This document shows positions 22,964-37,519 of a stretch of 64,000 bases of DNA, piece by piece (the first letter of the stretch is position 1; every line of letters begins with the position of its first letter). The notes beneath the pieces are model-generated. The model worked only from the letters and a program-made list of their open reading frames with translations, had not been told where the DNA came from and did not search any database. The translations under genes and the position numbers were made by a program. The DNA is from Molossus alvarezi (lineage: Eukaryota > Chordata > Mammalia > Chiroptera > Molossidae): NCBI GenBank assembly GCA_037176705.1, contig JBAWUJ010000071.1:310001-374000 (forward strand), read 5' to 3'.

Positions 22964-25900
22964 CTAGTTGTAGCTAGTTCCTTTCATGGAACTCAAGCTA
23001 GTTACTTCCATGAAAAAAAAAAAGTAATTCTTTCCATGGAACACTAAGTATTCCCTTCCGTGAAACACTAGCTAGTTCCTTGCATGGAACACAAGATACT
23101 TCTTTCATGGAATACTAGATTATTATTTTCATGCAATTCTTAGTAGTTCCCTCAATGGAACACAAAGTAGTTACTTCAAAGGAACACTAAGTAGTTCTTT
23201 CTATGGAACCATAAAAAATTTCTTCCCTGGAACACAAAATTTTTCCTTCCATGAAACACTAGCTACTTCCTAGCATGGATCACTAAGTAGTTTCTTCCAT
23301 GGAATATAAGTGGTTTGTTCCATGGAAAAGTAGCTAGTTCCTTCCTGATACACTAACTAGTTCCTTGAATGGAACACTAGCTATTTCCTATCTGGAACAC
23401 TAAGTATTCTTTTCATTGAACACTGAGTAGTCTCTTCCATGGAACACTAGCTAGTTCCTTCCATGGAACACTAGCTCGTTTCTTCCAAAAAACACTAGCT
23501 AGTTCCTTACTTGGACACTAGCTAGTTTATACCATGGAACAGTAAGTATTCCTTCCATGGAAGACAAGCTAGATCCTTCCATAGAACACTAAGTAGTTTT
23601 TTCCATAGAACATGAACTAGTTCCATCTATGGAAAACTAAGTCGTTCATTCCATGAAGCACTAGCTGGTTCCTTCCATGGAATGATAATAGTTCCTTCCA
23701 TGGAACACTAAGTAGTTCTTTTCATGGAACACTAGCTATTTCCCTCCATTGAACACAAGTTTTTTCTTTCCATGGAACACTAGCTTATTTTTTCATGAAA
23801 CATTGAGCACTTCCTTAAATGGAACACAAAATAGTTCCTTCCATGGAACACTAAGTAGTTTGTTTCATTGAAGAGTAGCTATTTCCTTCCATGGAACACT
23901 AGCTATTTCCTTCCATTGAACACTAGATAATTCCTTCAATGGAACACTAGCTAGTTCCTCCATGGAACACTAGCTGGTTCCTACCATGGAACACTAGATA
24001 GAACCTACATGAATCACTAGCTAGTTTCTTCCATAAAATACTGGCTAGTTCCTTCCCTGCAACACTAGCTAGTTCTTTCCCCAGAACACTAAATAGTTCC
24101 TTCTCTGGAACACTAAGTATTTCGTTCCCAGGTACACAAACAATTTCCTTTCCTGGAACACTAGCTACTTCCTTCCATGGAACATTATGTCGTTACTTCC
24201 ATGAAACCAAATGTAGTTTCTTCCATGGAAAACAAGCCAGTTTTTTTCCCCATGGAACACTATTTAGTTTCTTGCATGGAACACGTACTAGTTTCTTCCA
24301 TGGAGCACTAACTACTTTCTTCCATGGAACCATAATAGTTCCTGCCATGGAACAGTAAGTAGTTCCTTCCATGGAACACTAGCTAGATTCTTCCATAAAA
24401 CACTAAGTAGTTCTTTCCATAGTACAATAGCTAGTTCTAGCTAGTTCCTTTTCATGGAACACTAGCTGGTTACTTCCTTGGAACTCTAGCCAGTTTTATA
24501 CATGAAACACTAGCTACTTCAATCAATGGAACACAAGCTACTTCCTTCCATGTTACACAAGCTAGTTCCTTCATGGAACACTAACTAGTTTCTTCAATGA
24601 AACCCTAGCGAATTCCTTCCATGGAACAATAGCTACTTCCTTCCATGGAACACTAAGTAGTTCATTTCATGAAACACTAGCTAGTTCCTTCCATGGAATA
24701 CTACTAGTTTCTTCCATGGAACACTAAGTAGTTCCTTTCATGGACCATTAAGTAGTTCCTTCCATGGAACACTACTAGTTCCTTCCATGGAACATTAATT
24801 AATTCCTTCGATGGAACACTAAGTCATTCCTTCCAAGAAGCACTATGTTCTTCCATGTAACAGTATCAAGTTTCTTTTATGGAACACTAACTTATTTTTC
24901 CAGGGAACACTAAGTTGTTCCTTCCATGGAACACTATGTAGATTTTCCCTGGAACACTAGCTAGTTCCTTCCCTGGAACAATAGCTACTTCCTTCCCTGG
25001 AACACTAACTAGTTCTTACACTGGAACACTAAGTTGTTTATTCTCTGGAACAGTAACTATTGCCTTTCCTGGAACACTAGCTAGTTTTTTCATGAAACAT
25101 TAAGTAGTTACTTCGATGAAACTCTAAGTAGTTTCTTCCATAAAAACTAGTTAGTTTATTCCATGGAACACCAAGTAGTTCCTTCCATGGAAAACTAGCT
25201 AATTCTAGCTAGATTCTTTCTTGAAACACATGCTAGTGACCTCCGTGGAACTCTAGCTAGTTCCTTCCATGGAACACTAAGTAGTTTTTTGTTTGTTTGT
25301 TTGTTTGTTTTTATGGAACACTAGCTAAATCCTTCTATGGAACACTAGTTAGTTCCTTCCATGGAAGAATAAGTTGTTCCTTGATGGAATACTAACTAAA
25401 TACTTCCAGGGAACACTAGCAATATCCTTCCATGGAACACTATCTAGTTCCTACCATGGAACACTAATTAGCTTCTTCCATGTAACACTATTTAGTTCCT
25501 TCCGTTGAACACTAGCTAGTTCCTTTCATGGAACTCTAAGTAGTTTTCCCATGCAGAACTAAGTAGTTCCTTTCATGGAAAACTAGCTATTTCTAGCTAG
25601 TTTCTTTAATGGAACACTAGCTAGTTACTTTCGTGGAACTCTAGCTAGTTCCTTCAATGGAAAACTAAGTAGTTCTTTCCATAGAACACAAAGTAGCCCC
25701 TTCCATGGAACACTAGCGAGTTCCATCCATGAAACACTAGCTAGTTCTTTCCAGGGAACAATAGCTTATTTCTTCATCGGAACAGTAGCTAGTTCCTTCT
25801 ATGGAACACTAAGCAGTTCCTTGCATGCAACACTAGCTAGTTCCTGCCATGGAACTCAAAATAGTTCTTCCATTGAACACTAAGTAATTTCTTCCATGAA

Positions 25901-28300
25901 ATACTAGCTAGTTCCATCCATGTTCCACTAAGTTCCTTCCATGGAACACTAAGTAGATTCCTCCATGGAACAGTAAGTAGTTCCTTCCATGGAACACTAA
26001 GTAGTTTCTTCTATGGAACTCTCGCCAGTTTTTTTGTTGGAACAGTAGCTTGTTCCTTCCATTGATCACTAAGAAGTTTATTCCATGGAACACTAAGTTG
26101 ATGGTTTTTTTTATAGAAAACTAGGTAGATACTTCCATGGAACACTAGTTAGTTCCTTCCATGGAACAATAAGTTGTTCCTTCCATGGAACACTAGCTAT
26201 AAACTTCCCTGGAACACTAAAAAGATCCTTCCATGGAACACTATGTAGTTCCTACCATGGAACATTAATTAGCTTTTTCCATGGAACAGTATCAAGTTCC
26301 TTCCATTGAACTCTAGCTAGTCCCTTTCATGGAACACTAAGTAGTTTTTTCCATGCAGAACTAAGTATTTTCTTCCATGGAACACTAGCTTGTTCCTTCC
26401 ATGGTACCCTAAGTATTTTCTTCCATGGAACAATAAGTAGTTTATACCATGGAACACTAACTTGTTCCTTCCATGAAACACTAGCTAGTTCCTTCCATGG
26501 AACACTAAATAGTTTCTTCCATGGATCACTACCTAGATCCATCCATGGAATACTAGCTTGTTTCTGCCATGGAACACTAGCTAGTTTTTTCCATGGAACT
26601 CTAAGTAGTTCCTTGCATACAACACTAGGTAAGTCCTTCAATGGAACACTAACTAGTTTTTTCCATGCAACATTAGCTATTTTCTTCAATGGAACACTAA
26701 GTATTTTTTTGATGGAACACTATGTAGTTTCTTCCATGGAACTCTAGCTAGTTACTTTCATGGAACACTAGCTAGTTCCTTCCTTGCAACACTAAGTAGT
26801 TTCTTACGTGGAACAGTAGATGGTTCCTTTCATAAAGCACTACCTGGTTCCATCCATGAAACACTAGCTAGTTCCTACCATGAAACACTAAGTATTTTGT
26901 TCCATGGAACAGTAGCTAGTTTCTTCCATGGAACACTAGTTAGTTCCTTCCATAGAACACTGTCTATTTCCTTTTATGAAACACTAGATAGTTTTTTGTT
27001 TTTTTTCATAAACCACTACCTAGGGTCTTCCGTGGAATACTAGCTAGTTCTTTCCCTGGAACACTATCAAGATCCTTTTCTGGAACACGAAGTACTTCAT
27101 TCCATGGAACACTTAGTTGTTTCTTCCATGGAACACTAGCTAGTTGTAGCTAGTTCCTTTCATGGATGCCCAGCTAATTCCTTCCATGGACAAATAAGTA
27201 GTTCTTTCCATAAAACATTACATAGTCTCTTCCATGGAGCACCAGCTAGTTCCTTCCGTGGACCACTAGCTAGTTCTTTCTATGGAGAACTGGTTTATTT
27301 TTTCCATGCAACTCTTCGTAGTTCCTTCCATGGAACACAAAGTAGTTCCTTCACAGAAATACTAAGTAGCTCTTTCTATGGAACCTTAAGAACTTTCTGC
27401 AATGGAACACTAACTTGTTCCTTCCATAAAACACATACTAGTTCCTACCATGGAACATTCAGTAGTTCAAACTTCCATGGAAAAATAAGTAGTTCCTTCC
27501 TTGGAATATATGTGGTTTGTTCCATAGAAAAGTAGTTAGTTCCTTTCGGGGAACAATAGCTAGTTCCTTGAATGGAACACTAGCTATTTTCTATGTGGAA
27601 CACTAAGTATCCGTTCCATTGAACACTGAGTAGTCTCTTCCATGGAACACTAGCAAGTTCCTTCCATGGACCACTAGCTAGTTTCTTCCAAAAATCACTA
27701 CCTCGTTCCTTACTTGGACACTAGCTAGTTCATTCCATGGAAGAGTAAGTATTCCTTCCATGGAACACTAGCTAGATTTTTCCATAGAACACTAAGTAGT
27801 TTTTTCCATAGAAAATTAACTAGTTCCTTCAATGGAACACTAGCTAGTTCCTTCAAAGTAATACTAATAGTTTCTTTCATGGAAAACTAAGTAGTTCCTT
27901 CCATGGACCATTAAGTACTTCCTTACATGGAACACTAAGTAGTGCCTTCCCTAAACACTAGGTGGTTCCTTCCATGGAACACTACTAGTTCCTTCCATGG
28001 AACACTAATTAGTTCCTTCGATGCAACACTAAGTAGTTCCTTCCAAGGAACACTATGTACTACCTTCCATGTAACAGTATCTTGTTTCTTTTATGGAACA
28101 CTAACTTATTTTTTCCAGAAAACATTAAGTAGTTCCTTCCATGGAACACTATGTAGTTTTTTCACTGGAACATTAGCTAGTTCCTTCCCTGAGAAAATAG
28201 CTACTTCCTTCCCTGGAACACTAACTAGTTCTTACACTGGAACACTAAGTAGTTTCTTCTCTGGAACAGTAACTATTACCTTTCCTGGAACACTAGCTAG
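22964..28300 (+). repeat. 4,176-bp higher-order duplication with internal loss
   Basis: The spacer variant CTAGTTGTAGCTAG occurs at 22,964 and 27,140, exactly 4,176 bp (174 monomers) apart. Downstream landmarks follow in order: GGAATATA before TGGTTTGTTCC at 23,301 and 27,503 (4,202 bp), a TGGACCATTA run at 24,741 and 27,904 (3,163 bp), and TTCCTTCGATG at 24,803 and 28,013 (3,210 bp). The falling spacing shows that about 1 kb was lost from the second copy or gained in the first. Smaller duplications lie inside, such as ATGCAGAACTAAGTA at 25,551 and 26,353. Confidence 0.82.
25284..25313 (+). repeat. (TTTG)n expansion inside a satellite monomer
   Basis: T6 followed by several GTTT units and T5, flanked by AAGTAG on the left and ATGGAACAC on the right. 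It therefore occupies the TTCCTTCC slot of one monomer. It is in the same slot as the expansions at 581-630 and 47,166-47,198. Confidence 0.85.
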
Positions 28301-31300
28301 CTTTTCCATGGAACATTAAGTAGTTCCTTCCATGGAACACTAGCTTATTCCTTCATTGGGACAGAAGCTAGTTACTTCTATGGAACACTAAGCACTTCCT
28401 TGCATGCAACACTAGCTAATTTCTGCGATAGAAATCTAAATAGTCCTTCCATTGAACACTAAGTAATTCCTCCCATGAAACACTAGCTAGTTCCAACCAT
28501 GTTCCACTAAGTAGTTCCTTCCATGGAACACTAGCTTGTTTTTTCCATGAAACACGATGTAGTTTCATCCATGAAACACTAAGTAGTTTCTTTGATAGAA
28601 CACTACCTAGTTCCGTTTATGTAAAACAAGATAGTTCCTTCCATGGAACACTAGCTTCTTCGATAAATGGAACACAAGATACTTTCTTCCATGGAACACT
28701 AGATAGTTCTTCTATGGATCACTACTTAGATCCATCTATGGAATACTAGCTTGTTTCTGCCTGGGAACACAAAGTAGTTTTTTCAATGGAGTAGTAAGTA
28801 TTTCCTACCGTGGAACATTAAGTAGTTCCTCTCATGGTCATTATCTACTTCCTTCGATGCAACACTGGCTAGTTTTGTCCATGGAACACTAAGCAGATTC
28901 TTCCAATGAACAATAAGTAGTTCCTTCCATGAAACACTTAGTAGTTCCTCCATGGAACACTAGCTTGTTTTTATCATGGAACACTAAGTAGTTCCTTCCA
29001 TGGAACACTAATTATTTCCTGCCATGAAACACTAAGTAGTTCCTTCCATGGAACACTAGCTAGTTCCTTTCATGTAAAACAAAGAGTTTCTTTCCATGGA
29101 ACACTAAGTAGTCCCTTCCATGGAACACTAGTTAGTTCCTTGCATGGAACACTAGCTAGTTCCTTCCATGGAACACTCCATGGAACTGTAACTAATTCCT
29201 TCCATGACACACTAAGTAGTTACTTCCTCAGAAACTAGCGAGTTCTTTCCATGGAACACTAAGGAGTTTCTTCCATGGAACACGAAGTAGTTTTTTTTTA
29301 TGGAACACTAGCTAGATTTTTCCATGGAACACTAGCTATTTCCTTCCATGGAACACTAGATAGTTCCTTACTTAAAACACTAAGTAGTTCTTTCCATGGT
29401 ACACTAAGTAGTTGCTTCTATGGAACACAAGCTAGTTCCGTCCATGAAACACTAAGTAGTTCCTTCCATGGAATACTATCTAGTTCTTTCCATGGAACAC
29501 CATGTTTATCCTTCCATGGAATACAACCTAATTTCTTCCAAGGAACTCTAGATAGTTCTTATCATGGTACACTAACAAGTTACTTCCATGGAACACTACG
29601 GAGTTCCCTCCTTGGAACAATAATTAGTTCCTTCCATGGACCACTATGTACTTCCTTCCATGAAACACTAGCGAGTTCTTTCCATGGAACACTAGCTAGT
29701 TCATTTTATGGAACACGAAGTTTTTCCTTTCATGGAACAATAAGTAGTTCCTTCCATGGAGCAGCAGGTATTTCCATCCATGGAACACTAGCTAATTCCT
29801 TCCATGGAACACTAAGTAGTTACTTCCATGGAATACAAAGTAGTTCCTTCAATGGAACACTAGCTAGTTTATTCCAACGAACACTAAGTATTTCTTTCCT
29901 TGAAACACTAAGTAGTTCCTTCCATGGACACTAGTGAGTTCTTTTCATGGAACACCACCCAGTTTCTTCCAAGGAACAATAGCTAGTTTGTTTCATGGAA
30001 TATAATTAGTTCTTTCCATGGTACACTAAGTAGATTCTTCAATGGAATACTAGCTAGTTCCGTCCATAGAACACTAGCTATTTCTTGCCATGGAACACTA
30101 AGTAGTTCTTTCTTGAAAAACTAGTTAGTTCTTTCCATGGAACACTAAGTATTTCCTTCCATGGAATACAACGTAGTTCCTTCCATGAAACACTAGACAG
30201 TTCCTATCATGGTACACTAGGAAGTTCCTTCCATGGAACACTAAGGAGTATCTTCCATGGAACACTAAGTGTTTCTTTCCATGGAACACTAGCTAGTTCC
30301 TTCCGTGTAACACTAAGTATTTTCTTCCATGGAACACTTGGTAGTTTCTTTCATGGCACACTATGTAGTTCCTTCCATGGAACACTAGCTAGTTCATTCC
30401 ATAGAACACTAAGTATTTTCTTCCAAGAAACACTAAATAGTTTCTTCCATATAACACCAGCTCAATACTTCCATAGAACACTAGCTATGGAACAATAGCT
30501 AGTTCCTACCATGGAACACATACTAGCTCCTTTCATGAAACACTAGCTAGTTTCTTACATCGATCAGAAGCTAGTTCCTTCCATGGAACACAAACTAGTT
30601 TTTTACATGTAACACTAGCTAGTTCCTTCCATGAAACATTAAATAGATCCCTTTATGGAACAGTATGTAATTTTCTGCATGGAACTCTAAGTAGTATCCT
30701 CCATGAAACACTAGCTAGTTTATTCCATGGCACACTAGACTGTTCCTTCCATGGAACATTAAGTTGTTACTTCCATGAAATTCTTGCGAGTTATTTCCAT
30801 GGAACACTAGCTAGTATTTTTTATGGAACACCAAGTAGTCCCTTCCATGGAATACTAAGTATTGCATTCCGTGTTACACAAGCTCGTTCTTTGGATAGAA
30901 CACTAGATAGTTTCTTCCATGGGACACTAAGTAGTTCCATCCATGGAACTCTATGTAGCTCCTTTCATGGAACACTAACTAGTTCCATCCATGAAACACT
31001 AAGAAGTTCGTTCCATGGAAGAGTAGCTAGTGCCTTCCTTAAAACAGTAAGTAGTTTCTTCCATGGAACACTAAGTTGTTACTTCCATGGAACACTTAGT
31101 AGGTCCTTCCATGGAACACTAAGTTGTACCTTCCATAAAACACTAGCGAGTTCTTTCCATGGAACACTAGCTAGTTAATTTATGGAACACCAAGTAGTTC
31201 TATCCATTAGACATTAAGTAATTCCTTCCATGGAACACTACCTAGTTCCTTAAATGGAACACTAGCTAGATCCTTTCATGCAACACAAGCTATTTCCTTC

Positions 31301-31939
31301 TATGGAACACTAGCCAGTTCATTCATTAAAACACTAGCTAGTTCCTTCCATGGAACATAAGTAGTTTCATCTATGGGACACAAGGTAGTTTCTTTTTTTG
31401 AACACCAGCTCGTTCTTTTCATGGAACACTAGCTATTTCCTTCCATGGAACATTATCTAGGTTCTCCATGGACCACTAAGTAGGTTTGTCATTGGAACAA
31501 TAGCAAGTTCCTTCCTGGGAACACTAAGGAGTTCGTTCCATGGAACAGTAGCTAGTTCCTTCCTTAAAACAGTAAGAACACTTCCCTCTATTGGAGCACT
31601 AAGTAGTTCCGTCCATGGAACACTAAGTATTTTCTTCCATGGAACACTTGCTAGTATCTTCTTTGGAAAAATAGAAATTTCCTTCCATGGAACACTAAGT
31701 TGTTTCTTTCATGGAACAATAGCTCGTTCCTTCCATGGAACACTAGCTATTTCTTTTCATGGAACACTATCTGGTTCCTTCCATGGAATACTAGCTAATA
31801 TCTTCCATGGAACACTAGTTAGTTACTCCATGGAACACTAAGAATTTGTTTGCATGAAACACTTAATAGTTCCTACCATGGAACACTACATAGTTTCTTC
31901 CATGGAACACTAGCTAGTTATTTCTGAGGAACACTAGCT

Positions 31940-32470
31940 AGTTCCTTCCATGGAACACAAGCCAGTTCCTTCCATGGAACATTAGCTAGTTCTTTCCAGG
32001 AAACAGTACATAGTTCCTTCCATGGAACATTAGCTAGTTCCTACCATGGAACAGTAAGGAGTTTTTTCCATGCAACATTAAGTAGTTTTTTCATGGAACA
32101 CTAGCTATTTCCTTCCATGGAACACTACCTAGTTCCTTCCATGGAACATTAGCTAGTTCTTTCCAGGAAACACTACATAGTTCCTTCCATGGAACACTAG
32201 CTATTTCCTTCCATGGAACACTACCTAGTTCTTTCCATGGAACACTAAGTAGTCCCTTCCATGGAACACTAGCTAGTTCCTTCCATTGATGAGTAGCTAG
32301 TTTCTTCCATGGAACATTAGCTAGTTCTTTCCAGGAAAAGCTACATAGTTCCTTCCATGGAACATTAGTTGGTTCCTTCCATGCAACATTAAGTGGTTTC
32401 TTCCATGGAACACTAGCTAGTTTTTTCCATGGTCCACTAAGTAGTTCCTTCCATGGAACACTTAGTAGTT
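31940..32470 (+). repeat. 168-bp higher-order repeat (7 monomers), three copies
   Basis: The rare run TCTTTCCAGG followed by ACATAGTTCCTTCC occurs at 31,991, 32,158 and 32,326, spaced 167 and 168 bp, which is 7 monomers. It is the shortest clean higher-order unit in the window. The three copies differ by several substitutions, so homogenisation is incomplete. Confidence 0.88.
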
Positions 32471-35400
32471 TTTTCCATGAAACACAACTTGTATTTTCCA
32501 TGAAACACTACCTAGTTCCTTCCATGGAACACTAAGAAGTTCCATCAATGGAACACTATGTACTTCATTCCATAGAAAACTAGCTAGATCTTTCAATGGA
32601 ACACTATCTAGTTTCTTTTATTTAACACTAGATTTTTTATTCCATGGATCACTAGCTAGTTCTTTTGGTGGAATACTAGCTAGTACCTTTCCTGGAACAC
32701 TAGTTAGTTCCTTCCATGGAACACTAGGTAGTTTCTTCCAGGGAACACTAACTACTTTCTTCCATAGAACACTAACTAGTTCATTCCATGGAACACTAGC
32801 TAGTTCCTTCCATTGAACACTAGCTAGTTTCATTCATGGAACACTAATTAGTTTTTTCCACTGAACACTAAGTAGTCCCTTCCATGGAACACTAGCTAGT
32901 TCATTTTATGGAACACTAGCTAGTTCCTTCCATGTTATCATAAGCAGTTCCTTCCATGAAACACCAGGTAGAACCTTCCATTGAACACTAGCTAGTTTCT
33001 TCCATTGTACACTAAATAGTTTCTTCCATGGAATACTAACTAGTTCCTGCCATGGAACACTAGCTAGTCCCCTCCATGGAACACTAGATATTTCCATCCA
33101 TGAAACACTAAGTAGTGCCATCCATGATATACTAACTGGTTTTATCCATTGAACACTAAGTAATTACTTCCATGGTACACTCCGCAGTTCTTCCCATGAA
33201 ACATGAAGTATTTCCTTCCATGTAACACTAGCTAGTTTCTTCGATGGAACACTAGATAGTTTCTTCCATGGGACACTAAGTGGTTTCCTCCATGGAACAC
33301 TAAGTAAGTCCCTCTATGGAACACTGGCTATTTTTTTTTCCATGGAACACTACCTTATTCCTTCCATGAAACTCTAAGTATTTCCTTCCATGTTGCACAA
33401 TAGTTCCCTTCATGCAACACATAGTAGTTCCTTCTATGTACACTACAAGGTTCCTTCCATATATCACTAGCTGGTTTCTTCCACGGAAATCTAAGTACAT
33501 CCTTCCATGGAACATTCCGTAGTTTCATCCTTGGAACACTAGCTAGGATCTCCCATGGAACACTAACTAGTTCCTTCCATGAAACACTAAGGAGTTTTTT
33601 TCCATGGAACACTACGTAGTTCTTTCTACAGAACAGTAGCTAGATCTTTCCATCTAACAGTAGCTAGTTCTTTTCATGGAACACCAGGTAGTTCCTTCCA
33701 GGGTATACTAAAAAGTTCCTTCCTTGTAACACTAGCTAGTTTCATCCATGTAACATTAGCTTGTTCCGTCCATTGAACAATAAGTAGTTCCTTCCATGGA
33801 ACACTAGCTAGTTCCTCCCTTAAACCACTAGCTAGTTCTTTTCACGGAACACTAGCTAGTTTTTTCCTTGGAACACTAGCAATTTCCTTCCATTAAAAAC
33901 TGAGTAGATCTTCCATGGAACAATAGTTCATTCCTTCCATGGAACACTAAGTAGTTTCATCTATGGAACACAAGCTAGTTCTTTCCATGGAAAAATATCA
34001 AGTTCCTTCCCCGTAACACTAGTAATTCCTACCATGCAACACAAGCTAATTTCTTCAATGGAAACCTAGCTAGTTCTTTCCATGGAATACTAAGTAGTTC
34101 ATTCCATGGAACACTAGCTAGATCCTTCCATGAAACAATAGCTAGATCCTTCCATTGAAAACTAACTAGTTCCTTCCATGGAACATTAACTAGTTCCTTC
34201 ATTGGAACAAGCTAGTGTTTTACATGCAACACTAAATAATTCCTTCCATGGAACACTAGCTTGTTCCTTCCATGGGACTCTAGCTAGTTCCTTCAATGGA
34301 ACACTAAGTAATTCCTTCCATGGAACACTAGCTATTCCTTCCAGGAACACCAGCTAGTTTTTTCCATGGAACACTAAGTATTTCCTTCCATGGTACACTA
34401 GCTAAATCTTGCCATGGAACAGTAGCTAGTATCTTCCATGGGACATTAAATGGTTCCTTCCATGGTACAAGCTAGTTCTTTCCATGGAAGAGTAAGTAGT
34501 TCCTTCCATAGAAAACTAGCTACTTCCTTCCATGGGACACTAGCTAGTTTCTTCCACGGAACTCTATGTAGGTCCTTTCTTGGAACACTAAGTGTTTCCT
34601 TCCATGGAACACTCGCTACTTCTTTCCATGAAACAGTAGCTAGTTATTTCAATGGAACACTAGCTAGCGTCTTATATGAAACACTAGCTAGTTCCTTCCA
34701 TGGAACACTATGTAGTTCCTTCCAAAGGGCACTAGCTGGTTTATTCTATGGGACAGTAAGTAGTTCCTTCATTGAAACACTAAAAACTTCCTTCCATGGA
34801 AAACTATCTTGTTCCTTTCATGGAACACTAAGTTGTTCTTTCCATGGAACACTAGCTAGTTCCTTCCATTGAACACTAGCTACAGCCTTCTATGAAACAC
34901 TATGTAGTTCCTTCTATGCAACACTTAGTAGTTCCTTTCATTTACACTAGTTAGTACCTTTCATGGATTACTAGGTATTTTCTTTCCTGGATCAATAAGT
35001 AGTTTCTTCCATATAACACTAAGTATTTTTTTCCATGGAACACTAGCTAGTTCCTTCCAAGGAACACTAGCTAGTTCCTTCCATGGAACACAAAGTAGTT
35101 CCTTCCATAGAAATCTAAGTATTTTCTTCTATGGAACACTAGCTATATCCTTTTATGAGACACTAAGTAGTTCCTCTAATGAACACTAAGGAGTTCCATC
35201 CATGGAATACTAGTTAGTTCCTTCTATGTAACCCTAGCTAGATCCTTCTATGTAATACTAAGTAGTTTCTTCCATGAAACATTAGGAGTTCCTATCATGG
35301 AACACTAAATAGTTACTTCCATGGAAAAGTAGTTATTTCCTTCCATGGAATACTAAGTAGACCCTTCCTCGGAACACTAAGTGATTCCTTCCAGGAGCAC

Positions 35401-37519
35401 TAGCTAGTTCTTTCCATGGAATATTAATTATTTTTATCCTTGGAACACTAGCTAGATTCTTCCATGGTACTCTAGGTAGGTCCTTCCCTGGAACACTAAG
35501 TGGTTCCCTTTATGAAACGCTAGTTCTTTCATGGAACAGTAGCTAGTTTCATCCATGGAACACTAAGTAGTTTCTTCAATGGAACACTAACTAGTTCCTT
35601 CATTGGAACACTAAATACTTCCTTTCATGGAACACTAGCTAGTTCCTTTCATGGAACACTAAGTAGTTCCATCAATGTAACACTAAGTAGTTCCTTTTAT
35701 GTACACTAGCTAGTTCCTTCCATGGATCAGTAGTTAGTTTCTTTCATGGAACAATCAGTAGTTCCTTCCATGGAACACAATGTATTTCTCTCCATGGAAC
35801 ACTAGCTAGTTGCTTCCAGAAATCATTTAAGGAATTTCTTCCATAAACACTAAGTAGTTCCTTCCAAAGAACACTAGCTACTTCTTATGGAACACTAAGT
35901 TGTTCCTTCCATGGAACACTAAGTAGTAACTGCCATGAAACACTAGCTAGTTCATTCCATGAGACACTAGCTATTTACTTCCATGGAACAAAAAGTAGTT
36001 CCTTCCATGGAACCCTACGTTTTTCTTCCATGGAACAGTAGCTACATCCTTCCGTGAGACACTAAGTAGTTTTTTCCATGAACACTAAGTAGTTCTTTCC
36101 ATGGAATACTAGCTAATTCCTTCCATGTAACACTAGCTAGTTCCGTGCCAGGAACACTATGTAGTTCCTTTTATGAAACTCTTTGTATTTGCTTTCATGG
36201 GACACTAGCTAGTTCCTTCCATGGGACACTGGCTAGTTTCTTCCATGAAACACTATGTAATTCCCTCCATGGAATGCTAAGTATATCCTTCCATGGAAAA
36301 CTAAGTAGTTCCTTCCTAGAATTACCAGCTAGTCCTTTCTATGGAACACTAAGTAGTCCCATGCATGGAACACTAGTTAGTATCTTCCATGGAAATCTAT
36401 GTAGGTCATTCCATAAAACACTTAGTGGTTTCTTCCATATAACATTGCCTAATTACTTCCATAAAAAACTAGCTATGTCTTTCCTTGTAACACTAGCTAG
36501 TTTTTTCCATGGAATACTAGCTAGTTCCACACATGGAACATTTAGTAGTTCCTTCCATGGAACACTAGCAAGTTCCTTTCATGGAACACTAAGTATTTCC
36601 ATCCATGTAACACTAGCTAGGTTTTGCCATGGAACACTAAGTAATTCCTTCCATTACACACTAGCTAGGTCTATCCATGGAACACTAAGAATTTTTTTCA
36701 TGAAACACTAAGTGGTTTTTTCCATGGAACACTAAGTACTTCCTTCCATGGAAGAGTAGCTAGTTCCTTCCATTGAACACTAGCTAGTTCAATGCAAGGA
36801 ACACTAAATAGTACCTTTCACTGAACACTAAATAGTTTTTTCCATGCATCACTAGCTGGTTCCTTCCATAAAATACTAGCTAGTTCCTTCCGTGGAACAC
36901 TAGCTAGTTCCTTCTCTGGAACACTAACTAGTATCTTTTCTAGAACACTAAGTACTTTCTACCCGGGAACACTAACAAGTTTTTTCCTGGAACACTAGCT
37001 AGTTCCTTCCATGGAACATTAAGTAGTTACTTCCATGAAATACTAAGTAGTATCTTCAAAGAAAAACTAGCTTGTTCCTTCCATGGACCACTATATAGGT
37101 CCTTGAATGGAACACTAACTCGTTTCTCCCATGGAACACTAGTTAGTTCCTTGCATGCAACAGTATGTAGTTCCTTCCATGGAACACTAGCTAGATTCTT
37201 CCATGGAACCCTAAGTAGTCCCTTCCATGGAACATTAAGTAGTTTTTTCGATCGAACACTTAGTATTTTCTTCCATGGAACACTCGCTAGTTCGAGCTAG
37301 TAATTTCCATGGAACACTTTCTAGTTAATTCCGTGGAACTCCAGCTTGTTTCAACCATGGAAAACTAAGCAGTTCTTTCCATGGGACACTAAGAAGCTTC
37401 TTCCATGGAACACTAGGTAGTTCCATCCATGGAACACTAGCTAGTTTTTTCCATAAAACAATGCCGAATATTTTTGATAAACTTTATGTAGTTTCTTCCA
37501 TGGAATAATACGTAGTTCC

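Noticed and set aside
25284..25313. Retrotransposon poly(A) tail remnant
   Set aside because: No element body beside it, and it occupies the TTCCTTCC slot like the other T-rich tracts.
29275..29934. 219-codon open frame as a repetitive structural protein gene
   Set aside because: It is a direct translation of the 24-bp satellite, with no promoter, splice or poly(A) context. Similar frames occur on both strands throughout the array, and the frame ends where a unit changes length.
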